Shown here: positions 14,780-22,975 of the stretch, piece by piece
Layout of the letters: each line of letters begins with the position of its first letter
How positions within the stretch are numbered: the stretch's first letter is position 1
NCBI GenBank assembly: GCA_963807425.1
Contig: CAWEBZ010000011.1
Coordinates: forward strand, 78,621-142,620
DNA from: VRUE01 sp963807425
Lineage (GTDB): Bacteria; Actinomycetota; Thermoleophilia; Solirubrobacterales; 70-9
DNA length: 64,000 nt
Direction of reading: 5' to 3'
The notes under the pieces: generated by a model
Seen by the model: the letters and a program-made list of their open reading frames with translations, nothing else
Databases searched by the model: none
Told to the model about the DNA's origin: nothing
Made by a program: the position numbers and the translations under genes

Positions 14780-16506
14780 CCGCGACCTCCCCCGGTGAAC
14801 CCTCTGACCATCGCGTCGGCGTTGGCCTCCTCCATCGCCAGATAGGTGGCGCCGTCGGAGTCCTCCGGGCCCAGCGTGTCGCCGTAGAGCGTGTAGCTGG
14901 TCGAGACGCCGGTCTGGCGGGCGATCGCCTCGGCGGCCTTGGCGCTGAGCGAGCTCTCCGGGAAGACCGCCTGCACGTACTCGGCTTCGATCGTCTCGGC
15001 CAGCTCGCTCAGGTCCTTTGCCGAGGCCTGGGCCTGGGTCGTCTGCGAGGGGATCACCGCGCCGACCACCGCGATCCCGTAGCGGTCGGCGAAGTAGCCG
15101 AAGGCGTCGTGATCGGTGACCAGCTTGCGCTGGGAAGGGGGGACGGAGTCGATGCACCTGGCGATCCCGGCGTCGAGCGCCTTGATCTCAGCCAGGTAGG
15201 CGGCGGCGTTGCGCGCGTAGGTCGGCCGGTGCGAGGGGTCGGCGGCGATCAGCGCCCGCTCGATCCTCCGCACCACCGCTTCGGCGTTGCGCGGGTCGTG
15301 CCACCAGTGCGGGTCATATCTGGAGGCCTCCGCGCCCTCGGACTCGCCGGCAAGGCGGATCGGAGCCGAGGCGCCCAGATCGACGATCTCGGCATCGCTG
15401 CCGCTGTCGGAGACGATCTCCTCGATCCAGGCGTCGAGGTCGTCGCCGCTGGCGAAGACCAGCGCGGCGCTTGCAGCCTCTTCGACGTCGGCTGGCCGAG
15501 GCTCGTAGTCGTGAGGGTCGGTGTTGGGCTGGAGGATCTGGTCGACCTCGACCGCCTCGCCGCCGACCTCGCGGACGAAGTCGCCGATCTGGGTCGTCGT
15601 CGCAACCACGTCGAGCTTCTGGCTATCGCCACTCGATCCGCTGCCGCAGCCGCCGGCGAGCAGCGCCAAAGCCCCGAGCACGCCGGCGATCGCTGCTTTG
15701 CGCGGGACCCCCACCAGGGCGCGTGTCCCGGCGACTGCGACGAAGGTGGCACCGGCGACGCAGGCGATCGTCGCCCCGGGCGGGGCGTTGGTCTTGACCG
15801 AGAGCCAGAGCCCAACCGTGCCCTCGAAGGCAACCAGCCCGATGCTGAGCAGCTGCCAGCTCAGCAGCCGCTCGGTGAGCAGGCGAGCGGTTATCGCCGG
15901 GACGACGAAGAGCGCGGCGACGAGCAGCGCTCCGACCACGGTCAGCGCCGCGGTGGTCGCCAGCGCGACGAGGCCGAGCAGGACGGCGTCGAAGACCCGC
16001 GGGCTCGGGCCGCCGGGCTCGCTCATGGTCGGGTCGAAGCCGGTGCGCAGCCAGTGCTGGCCGATCAGAACGCTGGCGAGGAGCGTCGCCGCGGCGGTGG
16101 CGGCGGCGAGGACGAGATCGCCGCTGTCGACCAGGAGCAGGCTGCCGAAGAGCAGGGTCTCGATGTTCGAGCCGGAGCCGAAGACGTCGCTGGCGAGGAT
16201 CACGCCGCCGGCAAGGCAGCCGACGAGGACCAGGGCTACGACGGCGTCCTGCCCGCTGCGCTTGCCGCGCAGCAGGGAGGTGCCCGCCGCGAACGCGAGG
16301 GCGGCGCCGAAGGCACCGAGCGGGGCGGCGAAGCCGAGCCCGTCGGCCAGGACCAGACCCGGGAAGGTCGCGGTGCCGACCGCATGCGAGAAGAAGGCGA
16401 GGCCGCGCAGCACGATCCAGGTGCCGAGCAGGCCGGCGGGGATCGCCAGGATCAGCACCTCGATCAGGCCGCGCTGAACGAAGGGGAGTTGAAACGGCTC
16501 CAGCAA
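14761..16506 (-). CDS. Fused ABC permease and zinc-binding lipoprotein
   Basis: This is a single 581-residue frame. Residues 1-265 are an ABC-3 permease (LEPFQLPFVQRGLIEVLILAI, FFSHAVGTATFPGLVLA, LLFGSLLLV). Its start is homologous to that of the separate permease in the same operon, which supports the TTG at 16506. At about 275-290 lies a new hydrophobic stretch with a lipobox (LALLAGGC). After it comes a complete ZnuA-type binding protein: VVATTTQIGDFVREVGG, NTDPHDYEPRP, PHWWHDPRNA, VTDHDAFGYFADRYGI, VFPESSLSAKAAEAIA. The lipobox could still be cut, freeing the binding protein. A fused polypeptide is what the DNA shows. Confidence 0.85.
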   Translation of the reverse strand: MLEPFQLPFVQRGLIEVLILAIPAGLLGTWIVLRGLAFFSHAVGTATFPGLVLADGLGFAAPLGAFGAALAFAAGTSLLRGKRSGQDAVVALVLVGCLAGGVILASDVFGSGSNIETLLFGSLLLVDSGDLVLAAATAAATLLASVLIGQHWLRTGFDPTMSEPGGPSPRVFDAVLLGLVALATTAALTVVGALLVAALFVVPAITARLLTERLLSWQLLSIGLVAFEGTVGLWLSVKTNAPPGATIACVAGATFVAVAGTRALVGVPRKAAIAGVLGALALLAGGCGSGSSGDSQKLDVVATTTQIGDFVREVGGEAVEVDQILQPNTDPHDYEPRPADVEEAASAALVFASGDDLDAWIEEIVSDSGSDAEIVDLGASAPIRLAGESEGAEASRYDPHWWHDPRNAEAVVRRIERALIAADPSHRPTYARNAAAYLAEIKALDAGIARCIDSVPPSQRKLVTDHDAFGYFADRYGIAVVGAVIPSQTTQAQASAKDLSELAETIEAEYVQAVFPESSLSAKAAEAIARQTGVSTSYTLYGDTLGPEDSDGATYLAMEEANADAMVRGFTGGGRGCRIGR

Positions 16507-16512
16507 AGGGAG

Positions 16513-16548
16513 GCGAGTGTAACGAGAATGAGTCTCGTTTGCACTCGC
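16513..16548. promoter_or_regulatory. Zur-type operator at the zinc operon promoter
   Basis: The core is AACGAGA-ATGAG-TCTCGTT (16521-16539), a perfect 7-5-7 inverted repeat. It is extended outward by GCGAGTG and CACTCGC with a one-base offset. It lies 15 bp upstream of the TTG start of the zinc operon and overlaps the 3' end of the gene behind it, where the promoter must be. Binding by the Fur/Zur protein of the same operon is inferred. Confidence 0.7.
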
Positions 16549-16549
16549 C

Positions 16550-17771
16550 TTACTTTTGCTTCGGCTCCAGTCCGATCAGCTCGTAGTAGCCGATCAGGAA
16601 GAGGCGGCGGCCGTCGGAGACCATCGGCGTGTAGCCGGCCTGGCGCAGCTGGAAGGTCTTGCGGTGGGTGCGGACGTCGATCCCGATCGCCTCGCGGGTC
16701 TTGAAGCTCGAGGTGTAGACGGTGTGGCCGATCACGGTCGCCGTGCCCGGCACCGGCCCGCCGACGTCGTAGCGCCAGCGCTGCTTGCCGGTCCGCGCGT
16801 CGAGCGCGTAGAAGTGCTCGTCGTAGGAGCCGATGTAGACGGTCGGCGGGGTGCCGGGGACCTTGGCGACCGCGGGTGAGCCGTAGACGAAGTTGTCGGT
16901 CGGGAAGGACCAGTCGACCTTGCCGGTCTTTTCGTCGAAGGCGAAGACGGTGCCGTCGTCGCGGGCGGCGTAGACGCGGCCGAAGGCGATCGCCGGGGAG
17001 GAGTAGAAGCCGCCCTCGCCGAAGGGCGGCACCTTCGTCGTGTTGGTGCGCCAGAGCAGCTTGCCGGTCTCGGCGTCGAGGCAGAACATCGCCGCCCTCG
17101 TAGTCGGCGACGTAGACGCGGCCGTCGTGGAAGCTGGGGCTGGCTTTGATCGCGCCCGGCGAGTTGAACTGCCAGCGGATCTTGCCGTCGGAGGCGCGCA
17201 GCGCGACCACGTTGGTCTTGTCGGTGCCGAGGTAGAGCGTGCCGCCGAATGCCATCGGCGAGGATTCGAGGTGGCGAGTGAGGTCGCGCTTCCAGACCTG
17301 CTTGCCGCTGGTCGGCGTCGACCGCGACCAGGTTGCCGTCGACGTAGGCGAAGAAGACCTTGCCCTGGTGGTAGACGGGCGCGGTGACGTCGGTCGGCGT
17401 GCCCGAGTCCTTCGGATCGCGTGACCCGTTCCCAGAGGATCTTGCGATCGCTCAGCCGCACCGCTTTGGCGTTGCCGTACTTGTTGACGACGTAGGCGAC
17501 CCGTTGGCGACCGCCGGCGGGAACTCGATCAGCGCGTGCGTGTTGATCGACCAGGCTTCGCGCAGCGGCGGGTCGAGCGCCCGCTTCCGAGCGGGCAGGT
17601 AGTGCGTGCGCTCGGGGACCCGCCCGAACAGCGGCCAGTCGACCAGCCCGGCTTCGCTCGACGACTCCTTGCCCCGCTCGCCGCCGGAGTCGCCGCAGCC
17701 GGCGACGGCAGCGAGGCCGCCAGAACGGCAAGCGAGACGACCACGCTGCGTCTCCCTGATCCGATGCGCAT
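16550..17771 (-). pseudogene. PQQ-like beta-propeller lipoprotein, frame-disrupted
   Basis: The product is a secreted outer-wall protein. RIGSGRRSVVVSLAVLAAS is followed, in another frame, by AVAGCGDSGGE (lipobox). Repeated blades follow, of the kind VFAFDEKTGKVDWSF, YALDARTGKQRWRYD and FCLDAETGKLLW. The coding sense moves between frames at about 17,710, 17,505, 17,425, 17,315 and 17,085. All segments keep sensible sequence on both sides of each change, so the protein can be rebuilt by one-base corrections. This suggests sequence error or very recent inactivation. The 3' end lies inside the zinc-operon palindrome. Confidence 0.7.
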
Positions 17772-17811
17772 CGAGGCCTTGCATCGGCGCAGCACGAGCC
17801 GCGAACTTGAG

Positions 17812-17882
17812 AGCGGCGGACGAGAATCGAACTCGCATCATCGCCTTGGAAGGGCGAGGCTCTACCGTTGAGCTACCACCGC
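17812..17882 (-). tRNA. tRNA-Gly (TCC)
   Basis: The cloverleaf can be drawn by eye. The acceptor GCGGTGG pairs with CCGCCGC (one G-U), the D arm is AGCTCAACGGTAGAGC, the anticodon stem TCGCC/GGCGA encloses CTTCCAA with anticodon TCC, and the T arm contains GTTCGATTC. CCA is not encoded. The 5' end overlaps the last codons of the HNH-type gene on the same strand. Confidence 0.93.
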
Positions 17883-18299
17883 ACGAGCGAAGCCGCCCCG
17901 CTTCGCGGTGCGGCGACGATGACAGTTTGCACAAACTACCTCGCACTTTGCCATCTCGTCGAGGACGCTCTGCCACTCGCGGTCTCTGAAGCCCGCCCGA
18001 ATGCCGAACTTCTTGTCGCGGAGGTGGTCGAACTCGAGGACGATCGGATCGGTCTCGCCACAGTCCACGCAGGGGTGATCCCGCAGATAGGCGAGCAAAT
18101 ATTGAAGACGTTCAGCGACCAAGGCCTGCTTGCGGCGCTTGGCTAGATCGATATACCGCTGGCGGTTCGCCGCGTAGTGCTCTTGCTTGTACTCGGCACG
18201 GCATGGCCGGCAGTAGTTGTCGCGCTGCCCCTTGGCTTTTCGCCGCCAAGCAAAGTCCTCGAGAGCCTTTTCACAACCGCAACGCCCGCACCGTCTCAT
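17862..18299 (-). CDS. HNH-type zinc-finger endonuclease-like protein
   Basis: The protein has 145 residues. Four CxxC knuckles are seen (CGRCGCEKAL, CRPC, CVDCGE, CANCH). The C-terminal half, CVDCGETDPIVLEFDH then KCEVVCANCHRRRTA, matches the HNH pattern of phage-type and stand-alone nicking endonucleases. The basic middle part (NRQRYIDLAKRRKQAL) would bind DNA. The last seven codons and the stop lie inside tRNA-Gly, so the tRNA 5' end and the protein C-terminus share sequence. Such genes are common in actinobacteria and their role is not established. Confidence 0.75.
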   Translation of the reverse strand: MRRCGRCGCEKALEDFAWRRKAKGQRDNYCRPCRAEYKQEHYAANRQRYIDLAKRRKQALVAERLQYLLAYLRDHPCVDCGETDPIVLEFDHLRDKKFGIRAGFRDREWQSVLDEMAKCEVVCANCHRRRTAKRGGFARAVVAQR

Positions 18300-18423
18300 T
18301 GCTCGATCCTAAGAATACGAACAGACGTTCCCATCGAATGAGATGAATGCCTATGGCGCCAAGGCGCTTCCGACTTGCCCTTGAACCCGCCCAGCCGTCA
18401 ATGCGTCAAAATGCAAACAGCCA

Positions 18424-18497
18424 CGGGGAGTGGCGCAGTCTGGTAGCGCACTCGGCTGGGGGCCGAGCGGTCGCAGGTTCAAATCCTGTCTCCCCGA
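18424..18497 (+). tRNA. tRNA-Pro (GGG)
   Basis: Acceptor CGGGGAG pairs with CTCCCCG. The anticodon stem CTCGG/CCGAG encloses CTGGGGG, giving anticodon GGG. The T arm contains GGTTCAAATCC. CCA is not encoded. Its 3' end is the left core of a small inserted cassette (duplicated at 19,444). Confidence 0.93.
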
Positions 18498-18606
18498 TGC
18501 AGGTTCAAGTTCTGCGATGACGACTGCATCGAGGCTCCCACCTGCCTCCGTAAGCCGCGCGGGACCGTCGATTTATCTGGGCGGCACGCACCGCGCACCG
18601 CGATCC

Positions 18607-18649
18607 GTGATACGAGCGTGATATGGCTATCGACGCGAGAGTGATATGG
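18607..18649 (+). repeat. Left arm-type repeats of the tRNA-Pro cassette
   Basis: GTGATAC (18,607) and GTGATATGG (18,618) have an 11-bp period, with a further GTGATATGG at 18,641. The two-unit block is matched at 17 of 20 positions by the block at 19,389-19,409 on the other side of the cassette. Confidence 0.6.
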
Positions 18650-18742
18650 CGGGCCGCTCGGCGTCCGCGAACCCGAGGCGCATCCGGTTCTCGCGCGAAG
18701 GAGCATCAACTGCTCGCCGAGACGCTCATCGAGCAGATCAAC

Positions 18743-19312
18743 ATGGGCTTCACGGGCGCGTCATGCTATTGCTGGGGCGTGGCAGTCAAGGCATCGGAGC
18801 GGTTCGTCTGGGCGGTCGACACTCTGGAGGTCCGCCCGGCCGACCGCCTGCTCGAGGTCGGCTGCGGCCACGGCGTCGCGGTCTCCCTGGTCTGCGAGAG
18901 GCTTACGACGGGAACGATTACGGCGATCGACCGCTCGCCCAAGATGATCGAGCTGGCCTCGCGGAGGAACCGCGAGCATGTCGACGCGGGCAGAGCCCTG
19001 CTCCATGCCGTCGCGCTGGAGGACGCGGATCTCGGCGATCAGCGCTTCGACAAGGTCTTCGCGTTCAACGTTGCTCCCTTCTGGCAGCATCCGGAGGCGG
19101 CGCTCCGTGCCATCCGCGAGCACCTCGCCCAGGACGGGGCCGTCTACATCTTCTGGGATGCACGCCACTCCGCGCCGAAGCGAGCCCGGGACCTCGGGAA
19201 CGAACTCGTCGGCCGGCTGCGCGAGGGGCGATTCTCCGTCGACCAGGTGCTGGTCGAGGACCTGCGCCCGGTCCCCGCGGTCTGCGTGGTGGGGAGGCCC
19301 CAGGGCAGGTGA
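18743..19312 (+). CDS. Class I SAM-dependent methyltransferase (cassette cargo)
   Basis: The protein has about 189 residues. The start is uncertain: ATG 18743 or GTG 18779. An upstream ATG at 18623 lies inside the arm repeats and is unlikely. RPADRLLEVGCGHGVAVSLV is motif I, TAIDRSPKMIELA has the acidic residue after beta-2, FDKVFAFNVAPFW is motif IV and AVYIFWDA is the later strand. This is the Methyltransf_11/25 pattern. The acceptor is unknown. It is the only gene in the tRNA-Pro cassette. The sequence GC and codon use do not differ visibly from the chromosome. Confidence 0.75.
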   Translation: MGFTGASCYCWGVAVKASERFVWAVDTLEVRPADRLLEVGCGHGVAVSLVCERLTTGTITAIDRSPKMIELASRRNREHVDAGRALLHAVALEDADLGDQRFDKVFAFNVAPFWQHPEAALRAIREHLAQDGAVYIFWDARHSAPKRARDLGNELVGRLREGRFSVDQVLVEDLRPVPAVCVVGRPQGR

Positions 19313-19389
19313 ACATGGATCGCAACATCTTCATCGCACTTCGGCCTCGCGTGAAAGCAGCACAGATCCTCAGGTCGGCGGTCCGATTC

Positions 19390-19458
19390 GTGATACCAAG
19401 GTGATATGGAGAATGCTCTAGCCGTCCGCTAGAGGCAAGCTTGTCCTGTCTCCCCGAT
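19390..19458 (+). repeat. Right end of the tRNA-Pro cassette (arm repeats plus core)
   Basis: GTGATAC-CAAG-GTGATATGG (19,390-19,409) is followed by the inverted repeat CTCTAGC/GCTAGAG (19,416-19,434) and the 15-bp core copy of the tRNA-Pro 3' end (19,444-19,458). The 11-mer GCTAGAGGCAA at 19,428 is also found next to the right core of the large element at tRNA-Glu. Confidence 0.6.
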
Positions 19459-19510
19459 TCAGTACCGCGCCGCCGTCGGGCGGCCAAAACGTTCTGGTTC
19501 CTGTCGTCAG

Positions 19511-19786
19511 TCAGCGCTTGACGATGTTGTGGATCTCCATGATTTCCGGCTCGCCGGGGTCGATGCCGACCTCGGCAAGGACGGGCATCAGCCGCTCCCC
19601 GAATGCCTCGAGCTGCTGCCGAGAATCCCAGATCTCGCTGACGCGGAGGGTTCCCTCGGTGCCGAAACAGACGTGGTAGTCGAGTCCGTCGGGAGGGAAG
19701 TCACCGGCGGCTTCGAGCTTGCTGACGGACTCGTCGTACTGGGCGGCCGTCAGAGCAGAGGGGGCAAAGCGGATAAGGACGCTCAT
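19511..19786 (-). CDS. Small conserved protein, ABM-like fold
   Basis: The protein has 91 residues with no signal or membrane segment. SVLIRFAPSALTAAQYDESVSKLEAAGDFPP, then LDYHVCFG, LRVSEIWDSRQQLEAFGERLMPVL and the last strand PEIMEIHNIVKR, show the alternating strand-helix pattern of dimeric ferredoxin-like monooxygenase or ligand-binding proteins. I know similar proteins only as hypothetical. AGGAGGAGC sits just upstream of the ATG. Confidence 0.7.
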   Translation of the reverse strand: MSVLIRFAPSALTAAQYDESVSKLEAAGDFPPDGLDYHVCFGTEGTLRVSEIWDSRQQLEAFGERLMPVLAEVGIDPGEPEIMEIHNIVKR

Positions 19787-19889
19787 CGAGCTCCTCCTTC
19801 AATTGGGTTTGCTCAGCCTATCCCCAATACCGTCCAGTCACACCGATCTCGCAGACAAAAGCATCCGGCCCTTTTGGCATTCTGGCTTG

Positions 19890-20459
19890 ATGGCTCGCGT
19901 GACGGGGAAGACCGCTTCGCCGGAGCTGATCGTGGCGCCCGCGATCGAGAAGCGGATCTTCGTCGTCCGCGAGCGGCAGGTCATGCTTGACGAGAACCTG
20001 GCTGACCTCTACGGCGTGGAAACGAAGCGGCTGATCGAGCAGGTGAAGCGGAACCTAGAACGCTTCCCGGACGACTTCATGTTTCAGCTCCACAAAGACG
20101 AGGCTGCGGCTTTGAGGTCGCAGATTGCGACCTCAAACATTGGCCGCGGTGGCCGCCGCTACACCCCCTACGCCTTCACGGAGCAGGGTGTCGCGATGCT
20201 GTCGGGCGTGCTTCGCAGTGACCGAGCGATCACGGTGAACATCGAGATCATGCGGGCATTCGTCGAGTTGCGCCGGGTCGCTGGCTCCTTTCAGCAGTTG
20301 CAGAAGCGGCTCGACCAGATGGAATTGGACATCGGTGCGAGGCTCGGCGAGCACGACGACCAGCTTCGCCAGATCTTCGAGGTGCTGCGGCAACTGATCG
20401 CGCCTCCGCCTCGGACGAAGCGCCCCGTCGGCTTCAGGGTTCGCGCGGGCGACGAATAG
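19890..20459 (+). CDS. ORF6N-domain protein
   Basis: The protein has 189 residues. Residues about 15-115 match the ORF6N domain of phage antirepressor-like DNA-binding proteins: VMLDENLADLYGVETKRLIEQVKRN, FPDDFMFQL, LRSQIATSN, GGRRYTPYAFTEQGVAML. The C-terminal half is predicted coiled coil (FQQLQKRLDQMELDIGARLGEHDDQLRQIFEVL). Such solo proteins are widespread on chromosomes and in islands. The role here is unknown, but it may be the mark of an old prophage or an insertion close to the tRNA-Pro cassette. The ATG at 19890 starts a sensible protein (ARVTGKTASPELIVAPAIEK). Confidence 0.82.
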   Translation: MARVTGKTASPELIVAPAIEKRIFVVRERQVMLDENLADLYGVETKRLIEQVKRNLERFPDDFMFQLHKDEAAALRSQIATSNIGRGGRRYTPYAFTEQGVAMLSGVLRSDRAITVNIEIMRAFVELRRVAGSFQQLQKRLDQMELDIGARLGEHDDQLRQIFEVLRQLIAPPPRTKRPVGFRVRAGDE

Positions 20460-20500
20460 CACGGCCAGCCAATAACAGCCGGGACGGTAATTTTCGGACT

Positions 20501-22224
20501 GTGTCCGTCCCCGTCCTTTTCGCCGATCGACGAAGACGAGCGTTCGCTGCGCGACGTCGAGCGCGAGCTGGTCGACCGGTATTCGCGGAGCTACCGAGTC
20601 GTCTGCGCGTCCTCGGCGGAGGAGGCGATGGCGGAGCTCGAGGCGCTCAAGGAGGCGGGAGAAGACGTGGCGCTGGTCCTCGCCGCGCGGGTCGCTCGAG
20701 GGAGACGACGGGGGGCGAGCTGCTGGGAAAGGTGCGTGACCTCCACGCGCACGCTCAGCGAGGGCTGCTGATCGAGTGGGGCAGCTGGGGAGACGGCCGG
20801 ACCGCCGAGGAGATCTTCCAGGCGATGGCGCGGCGGCAGATCGAGTACTACGTGATCAGGCCGTCGCAGATCGCCCGACGAGCTCTTCCATCAGTCGGTC
20901 TCGACCTTTCTGCTCGAGTGGGCCCACGCGCGACGGGTCTCGCCGCACACCGTCCACATCATCAGCGAGTCGTGGACCGGCAGGGGCCACGAGCTGAAAG
21001 AGATCCTCGGCCGCTGCGCGGTGCCGCACGCGTTCCTGCTCGCCGATTCGCCCGACGGCCGCGCGCTGGTGGCGGAATCGGGCGAGCGGAGAGCCGCTCC
21101 CCCTCGTCGTCTTTCCGAACGGCACCGTTCTCGCCAACCCGACCAACCTGGAGCTGGCGAGCGCCGCTGGCGCCACCATCGACCCCGATCGGCGCGAGTA
21201 CGACGTCGTCATCGTCGGTGGCGGGCCAGCCGGCCTCTCGGCGGCGGTCTATGGCGCCTCGGAGGGCTTCCGGACTCTGGTCGTCGACGACGGCGGCATC
21301 GGCGGGCAGGCGACCTCGAGCTCGCTGATCCGCAACTACCTCGGCTTTCCCCGTGGCGTCAGCGGTCGTCGGCTGGCGGAGAGCGCCTACGAGCAGGCTT
21401 GGGTTTTCGGCGCCAAGTTCGCCTTCATGCACGACGCGACCGCGATCCGGCGCGAGGGGGAGCGTCTACACGTCGCGCTCTCCGACGGCGGCGAGGTCAG
21501 CGCCCCCGCGGTCATTCTCGCCACGGGCGCCACTTACCGCCGGCTCGGTGTCCCCGAGATCGAGGCTCTGGTCGGGGCGGGGGTCTTCTACGGCGGCCCC
21601 GTCTCCGAGGCGCCGACGACGGTCGATGAGGAGGTGTACGTCGTCGGCGGTGCGAACTCCGCCGGCCAGGCGGCGCTGCACCTGGCCGAATACGCCCGCC
21701 GGGTGACGCTCGTGGTGCGGGCCGATTCGCTCGAGCAAGGGGATGTCGCACTACCTGGTGAGGCAGGTCGAAGGCACGCCCAACATCGATGTGCGCCTCG
21801 GGACCGAGATCGTCGGGGGAGGCGGAGGAGGAGACGGCTGGCTGGAGCGCTTGGTCCTTCGTTCCCGCGCCGATGGGGCGACGGAGACGGTCGAAGCCGA
21901 TGAGCTCTTTCTGATGATCGGAGCCCGCCCGAACACGGAGCTGGCTGCCGGCGGAGCTCGCGCGGGGCGACGGTGGGTTCATTCGCACCGGGCCGGACCT
22001 GGAGAGACGAAGGGGACTGGCCTCTGGAAGGGCGCAGCCCGTTCTCCCTCGAGACCAGCATGCCCGGCGTCTTCGCTGCGGGAGACATCCGTCACGGGTC
22101 GATGAACCGCGTCGCCTCCGCGGTCGGCGAGGGCTCGATCGCGATCAAGCTCGTCCACGAGCTCTTCGAGGCGGAGCAGCTTCGTCCGCGTGTAGCGCAG
22201 GAGCGAGAGGAAATCGGCGGTTGA
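20501..22224 (+). pseudogene. Response-regulator / thioredoxin-reductase-like fusion, frame-disrupted
   Basis: The reconstructed protein begins SVPVLFA, then IDEDERSLRDVERELVDRYS (receiver-like domain), a thioredoxin-like middle (SPHTVHIISE, then VVFPNGTVLANPTN), and then a pyridine-nucleotide disulfide oxidoreductase (YDVVIVGGGPAGLSAAVYGA, ATGATYRRLGVP, VYVVGGANSAGQAALHLAEYA, GVFAAGDIR). The redox CxxC of classic thioredoxin reductase is not seen. Frame changes lie near 20,523, 20,690, 20,866, 21,090, 21,740, 21,965 and 22,010. Each can be mended by one base. The family normally has about 550 residues, which fits the span. Sequence error or recent decay are both possible. Confidence 0.72.
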
Positions 22225-22808
22225 TTACCCGGTTTCTCGTCCAGATCGCGTTCCCGTTTCGACTCGGGCTGCCCGCTGCAGCCACCTTTCTCGCGTTCGC
22301 AATCGGTCTGGGAGTCGGTGCCAGTTCGGGTGCCTACGAGACGACCTTCTACGAGGCAACGGCTCAGATAATCCCCGTCCTCTTGCTCGTGCTCGCGGTC
22401 GAGGCCCGTTTCTTCAGGATCGACCTGGCGCCGTTCCAGCAGGTCCGCGCGTCGTTCGAAACCGAGCTGAAACAGGGGCTCGGCGAGAACCCATCGCCAA
22501 AGGCCGTGATTCGCGCCATGCAGGCGCTTCAGAGTGGGCGGTCCTTCGCCTACGTCCAGCAGCGACTGCTGATGGCGCTGGCGCTACTGACGCTCGTCGC
22601 CGGTGAGGTGGCGTCGGTCGTCGTTCTGGGACAGCCTGAGTTGGAGTCGCACGGGCTGCTCCAAGGCCTGGTCCTGGGTGCCACGTTTGCCGGACTGGGG
22701 GCTGTCACGGTCGCAGCCCTCACTGGCCCGATGCCGATCGCCGAGCCAGCGCCACCGAGTGCCAAGGGCACCGACAGGGGAGAGGACGACGCCCCTAAAG
22801 ACTCCTGA
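22221..22808 (+). CDS. Membrane protein of unknown function
   Basis: The protein has 195 residues. A TTG start overlaps the stop of the preceding gene (TTGA), so translation may be coupled. Four likely membrane helices lie at about 15-35 (AATFLAFAIGLGVGA), 48-62 (IIPVLLLVLAV), 113-135 (LLMALALLTLVAGEVASVVVL) and 146-165. A soluble loop of about 45 residues (QQVRASFETELKQGLGENPSP) lies between helices 2 and 3, and the C-terminal tail is charged. I do not recognise a family. Confidence 0.6.
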   Translation: MITRFLVQIAFPFRLGLPAAATFLAFAIGLGVGASSGAYETTFYEATAQIIPVLLLVLAVEARFFRIDLAPFQQVRASFETELKQGLGENPSPKAVIRAMQALQSGRSFAYVQQRLLMALALLTLVAGEVASVVVLGQPELESHGLLQGLVLGATFAGLGAVTVAALTGPMPIAEPAPPSAKGTDRGEDDAPKDS

Positions 22809-22975
22809 GCGCAGCCGAGGGTCATGCCCGTTGGGCGTACGCGGGCGTCTGTTCGGAAAAGCTCGGCGCTAGGCGTCGACGCGAACACGACCTCGAACTT
22901 CTCCGCCGAGACGCGATCTCCCATGTCTCCGCTGGGAGGGCTCATCGAGTTCAGGGTCTCGTCAGAATCCCGACG

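Larger units (their letters stand above)
18484..19458 (+). mobile_element. 960-bp tRNA-Pro cassette without recombinase
   Basis: The 15-bp sequence TCCTGTCTCCCCGAT, the tRNA-Pro 3' end plus one base, recurs exactly at 19,444-19,458. Just inside both ends is the same composite repeat, GTGATAC, 4 bp, GTGATATGG (18,607-18,626 and 19,390-19,409), which looks like paired arm-type integrase sites. An extra GTGATATGG is at 18,641. Between them is one methyltransferase gene. No integrase is present, so integration would need a recombinase supplied in trans. The right core is preceded by CTCTAGC-CGTCC-GCTAGAG, a 7-bp inverted repeat. Confidence 0.65.

Noticed and set aside
14263..16704. 813-codon plus-strand frame over the zinc operon
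   Set aside because: Arg-rich shadow of znuC and the permease fusion on the other strand.
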